From contig CAMOCU010000065.1 of NCBI GenBank assembly GCA_946610835.1, positions 1 through 6,294 of the forward strand: 6,294 bases of DNA. The letters run 5' to 3'. The translations under genes were made by a program, and so were the position numbers. Shown in pieces: positions 4,878 through 6,294 of the stretch; position 1 is the first letter of the stretch, and every line of letters begins with the position of its first letter. Source of the stretch: an uncultured Clostridia bacterium (GTDB lineage: Bacteria > Bacillota > Clostridia > Oscillospirales > Acutalibacteraceae). The notes beneath the pieces were generated by a model. That model was not told the DNA's origin, did not search any database, and was given only the letters and a program-made list of their open reading frames with translations.

Positions 4878-6294
4878 TTGGGTAAGCTTGTTTCAAAAGG
4901 CAGAACAGAAGTTGTCGTTCCGGAACAGGCGGCGCTGGCCGACAAAATGCAGACGGCTTTGCAGGTCGTGGATGATATTGTCCTAAAAAAATACCTGCAG
5001 AGACTGCATGACTACGATATTATTCCGCTTGACAACGAAACAAAAGAGGTCAATATTGCCGAAAACGTACGTCTTTTCAAAATCACCGAAATGGTGTATG
5101 AAAAAGATGAATTCGCCACATATAAATTTGCCAGCGTGTTCAATGCGCTGTCCACGACCAGATGCTCTGTTTTTATCATTGTGGACTCAGACGGTGAAAA
5201 GACAGATTTTTATATGGGCATCCGTGCATCCGACCCGGATATGACGCCGAGCGCTTTGAATGATACGCTGCAGAATGCCATGGTCGGTCAATTTCCCGGT
5301 ATCAAGACCGAAGATTATCTGGACGAAAACATTGCGGAATTACTGGAAAAAGAAACCAACAATGTTTCCATCGTTTCCTGCGTTGCCAATAGCAAGGACA
5401 GCGAAAACCGCGACAACAAGGCGTTTGTACAGGGGCTTGAAAAGCTGGCGTTTGCCATGCAGGGCAAACGGTATACGGCAATCATCCTGGCAGACGCCGC
5501 TTCGCAACAGACGCTCGAAGATACGCGCAGCAGCTATGAAACGATCTACACGCAGTTGTCGCCTTTCGCAAAGCAGCAGATCTCGTATTCAACCAATCTT
5601 TCGCAAAGCCTTTCAAAAACGCTCGGCACCACACATACGACTGGAACCTCCACCACAGAGACTGTCTCCGACATGTGGAGTCGATCAGACAGTTCTTCTT
5701 CGTCGTCCTCGAAATCACACGCTGTATCTCAGGCGAGCACAGGTACAAAACTCGTTAGCGGATTGTCTGCAGCGGCGGGTATTCTCGGCGCTGCGCTTGC
5801 GCCCGTTACCGGAGGCGCAAGTATGGCGATCGGTCATGCGGCGCAGATGGGGCTTGGTTTTGCGGCAATCGCGATCAATAAGCAAAAAACGGACAGCACG
5901 TCGGAAACTACAACCACAGGCACAACCAACACGGCGGGCGGGTCGAAATCCGATAGTGTCAGTAATAATGAAAGCGAAAGCAAAAGCACAAGTGAAACCG
6001 AGGGTACGACACAGGGTTCCGGTCAGAATCTGATGATGAATACGGAAAACAAGCAGATATGCAACATTTTGGAACGGATCGATTTACAGTTAGACAGGCT
6101 GCAGGAATGTGAAAGCCTCGGTATGTGGGAGTGCTCTGCCTACTTCCTTTCGGCGGAACCGTATACTGCCGAGATCGCCGCCTCCACGTACAAGGCGCTC
6201 ATGCGCGGCGACAATTCGGGCGTTGAGGTCTGCGCGATCAATTCCTGGCGGCACTATGAGAAGCGGCAGGTCAAGCTGCTTTCCGAATATGCGC
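4878..6294 (+). CDS. N-terminal part of a large probable HerA/VirB4-like ATPase with hydrophobic hairpin
   Basis: The frame is open from TTG 4878 to the right edge (472 residues) without a stop, and the gene is incomplete. Residues 1-235 form a mixed alpha/beta domain (for example FKITEMVYEKDEFATYKFASVFNAL, then CSVFIIVDSDGEKTDFYMGI and AMQGKRYTAIILAD). Residues 236-288 are Ser/Thr-rich and include seven consecutive serines (codons at 5691-5711). Residues 291-334 are Gly/Ala-rich and hydrophobic, probably a membrane hairpin. Residues 337-384 are again Ser/Thr/Gly-rich. From 385 the chain becomes globular, with SLGMWECSAYFLSAEPYTAEIAASTYKALMRGDNSGVE; this style of sequence precedes the P-loop motor in large HerA/VirB4-type (DUF87) ATPases. 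No Walker A motif lies within the window, so the ATPase call rests on remembered similarity and is uncertain. The gap from the previous stop is 36 bp with no terminator. It may be the motor of the module. A purely structural membrane protein is the alternative. Confidence 0.55.
   Translation, partial: MGKLVSKGRTEVVVPEQAALADKMQTALQVVDDIVLKKYLQRLHDYDIIPLDNETKEVNIAENVRLFKITEMVYEKDEFATYKFASVFNALSTTRCSVFIIVDSDGEKTDFYMGIRASDPDMTPSALNDTLQNAMVGQFPGIKTEDYLDENIAELLEKETNNVSIVSCVANSKDSENRDNKAFVQGLEKLAFAMQGKRYTAIILADAASQQTLEDTRSSYETIYTQLSPFAKQQISYSTNLSQSLSKTLGTTHTTGTSTTETVSDMWSRSDSSSSSSSKSHAVSQASTGTKLVSGLSAAAGILGAALAPVTGGASMAIGHAAQMGLGFAAIAINKQKTDSTSETTTTGTTNTAGGSKSDSVSNNESESKSTSETEGTTQGSGQNLMMNTENKQICNILERIDLQLDRLQECESLGMWECSAYFLSAEPYTAEIAASTYKALMRGDNSGVEVCAINSWRHYEKRQVKLLSEYA

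Noticed and set aside
5260..6033. 257-residue open frame on the plus strand
   Set aside because: It is an Arg-rich out-of-frame shadow of the gene starting at 4878, whose frame is open throughout and gives a sensible protein; the shadow has no ribosome binding site.
1..6294. CRISPR array, tRNA, rRNA, insertion sequence or attachment site
   Set aside because: No regularly spaced repeats with spacers, no cloverleaf-like sequence, no transposase and no terminal inverted repeats were seen.

Overview
The base composition, the strong purine-rich ribosome binding sites (GGAGG-type, 7-9 nt from the start codon), a TTG start and sigma-A-like promoter boxes suggest a low-to-mid-GC Firmicute, most likely a gut-type clostridial organism. 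This is inferred from style; no marker gene is present.

Layout. Positions 1-170 (minus strand) hold the N-terminus of a helix-turn-helix regulator of the DeoR/WYL type, which runs off the left edge. Positions 171-558 are a 388-bp divergent control region. It has a recognisable promoter on each strand, three exact copies of the 10-mer AAAACCTTTT, and a perfect 7-bp-arm palindrome in the leader of the rightward operon. From 559 to the right edge, four co-oriented genes follow with gaps of only 19, 16 and 36 bp and no visible terminator, so they look like one operon: (1) a 458-aa dynamin-like GTPase that is only a GTPase head with an unusual N-terminal extension; (2) a 779-aa dynamin-like GTPase with head, long helical stalk and an aromatic putative membrane-binding loop; (3) a 176-aa protein with a C-terminal Gly/Ala-rich double membrane helix; (4) the first 472 residues of a large protein that starts with TTG. 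Gene 4 has an N-terminal globular domain, two Ser/Thr-rich linkers around another Gly/Ala-rich hydrophobic hairpin, and then a segment resembling the part that precedes the motor domain in large HerA/VirB4-type ATPases.

How they may work together (inference). Two paralogous dynamin-like GTPases of different architecture, a small hairpin membrane protein and a large probable membrane-linked ATPase, all opposite a WYL-type regulator, form a plausible membrane-remodelling or membrane-surveillance module. WYL-type regulators and tandem bacterial dynamins are both known from anti-phage defence settings (for example BrxR/CapW regulators and the dynamin-like Eleos/Leo systems), so defence is a reasonable hypothesis. 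Secretion, vesicle formation or envelope stress are alternatives. I do not recognise this exact four-gene combination as a named system.
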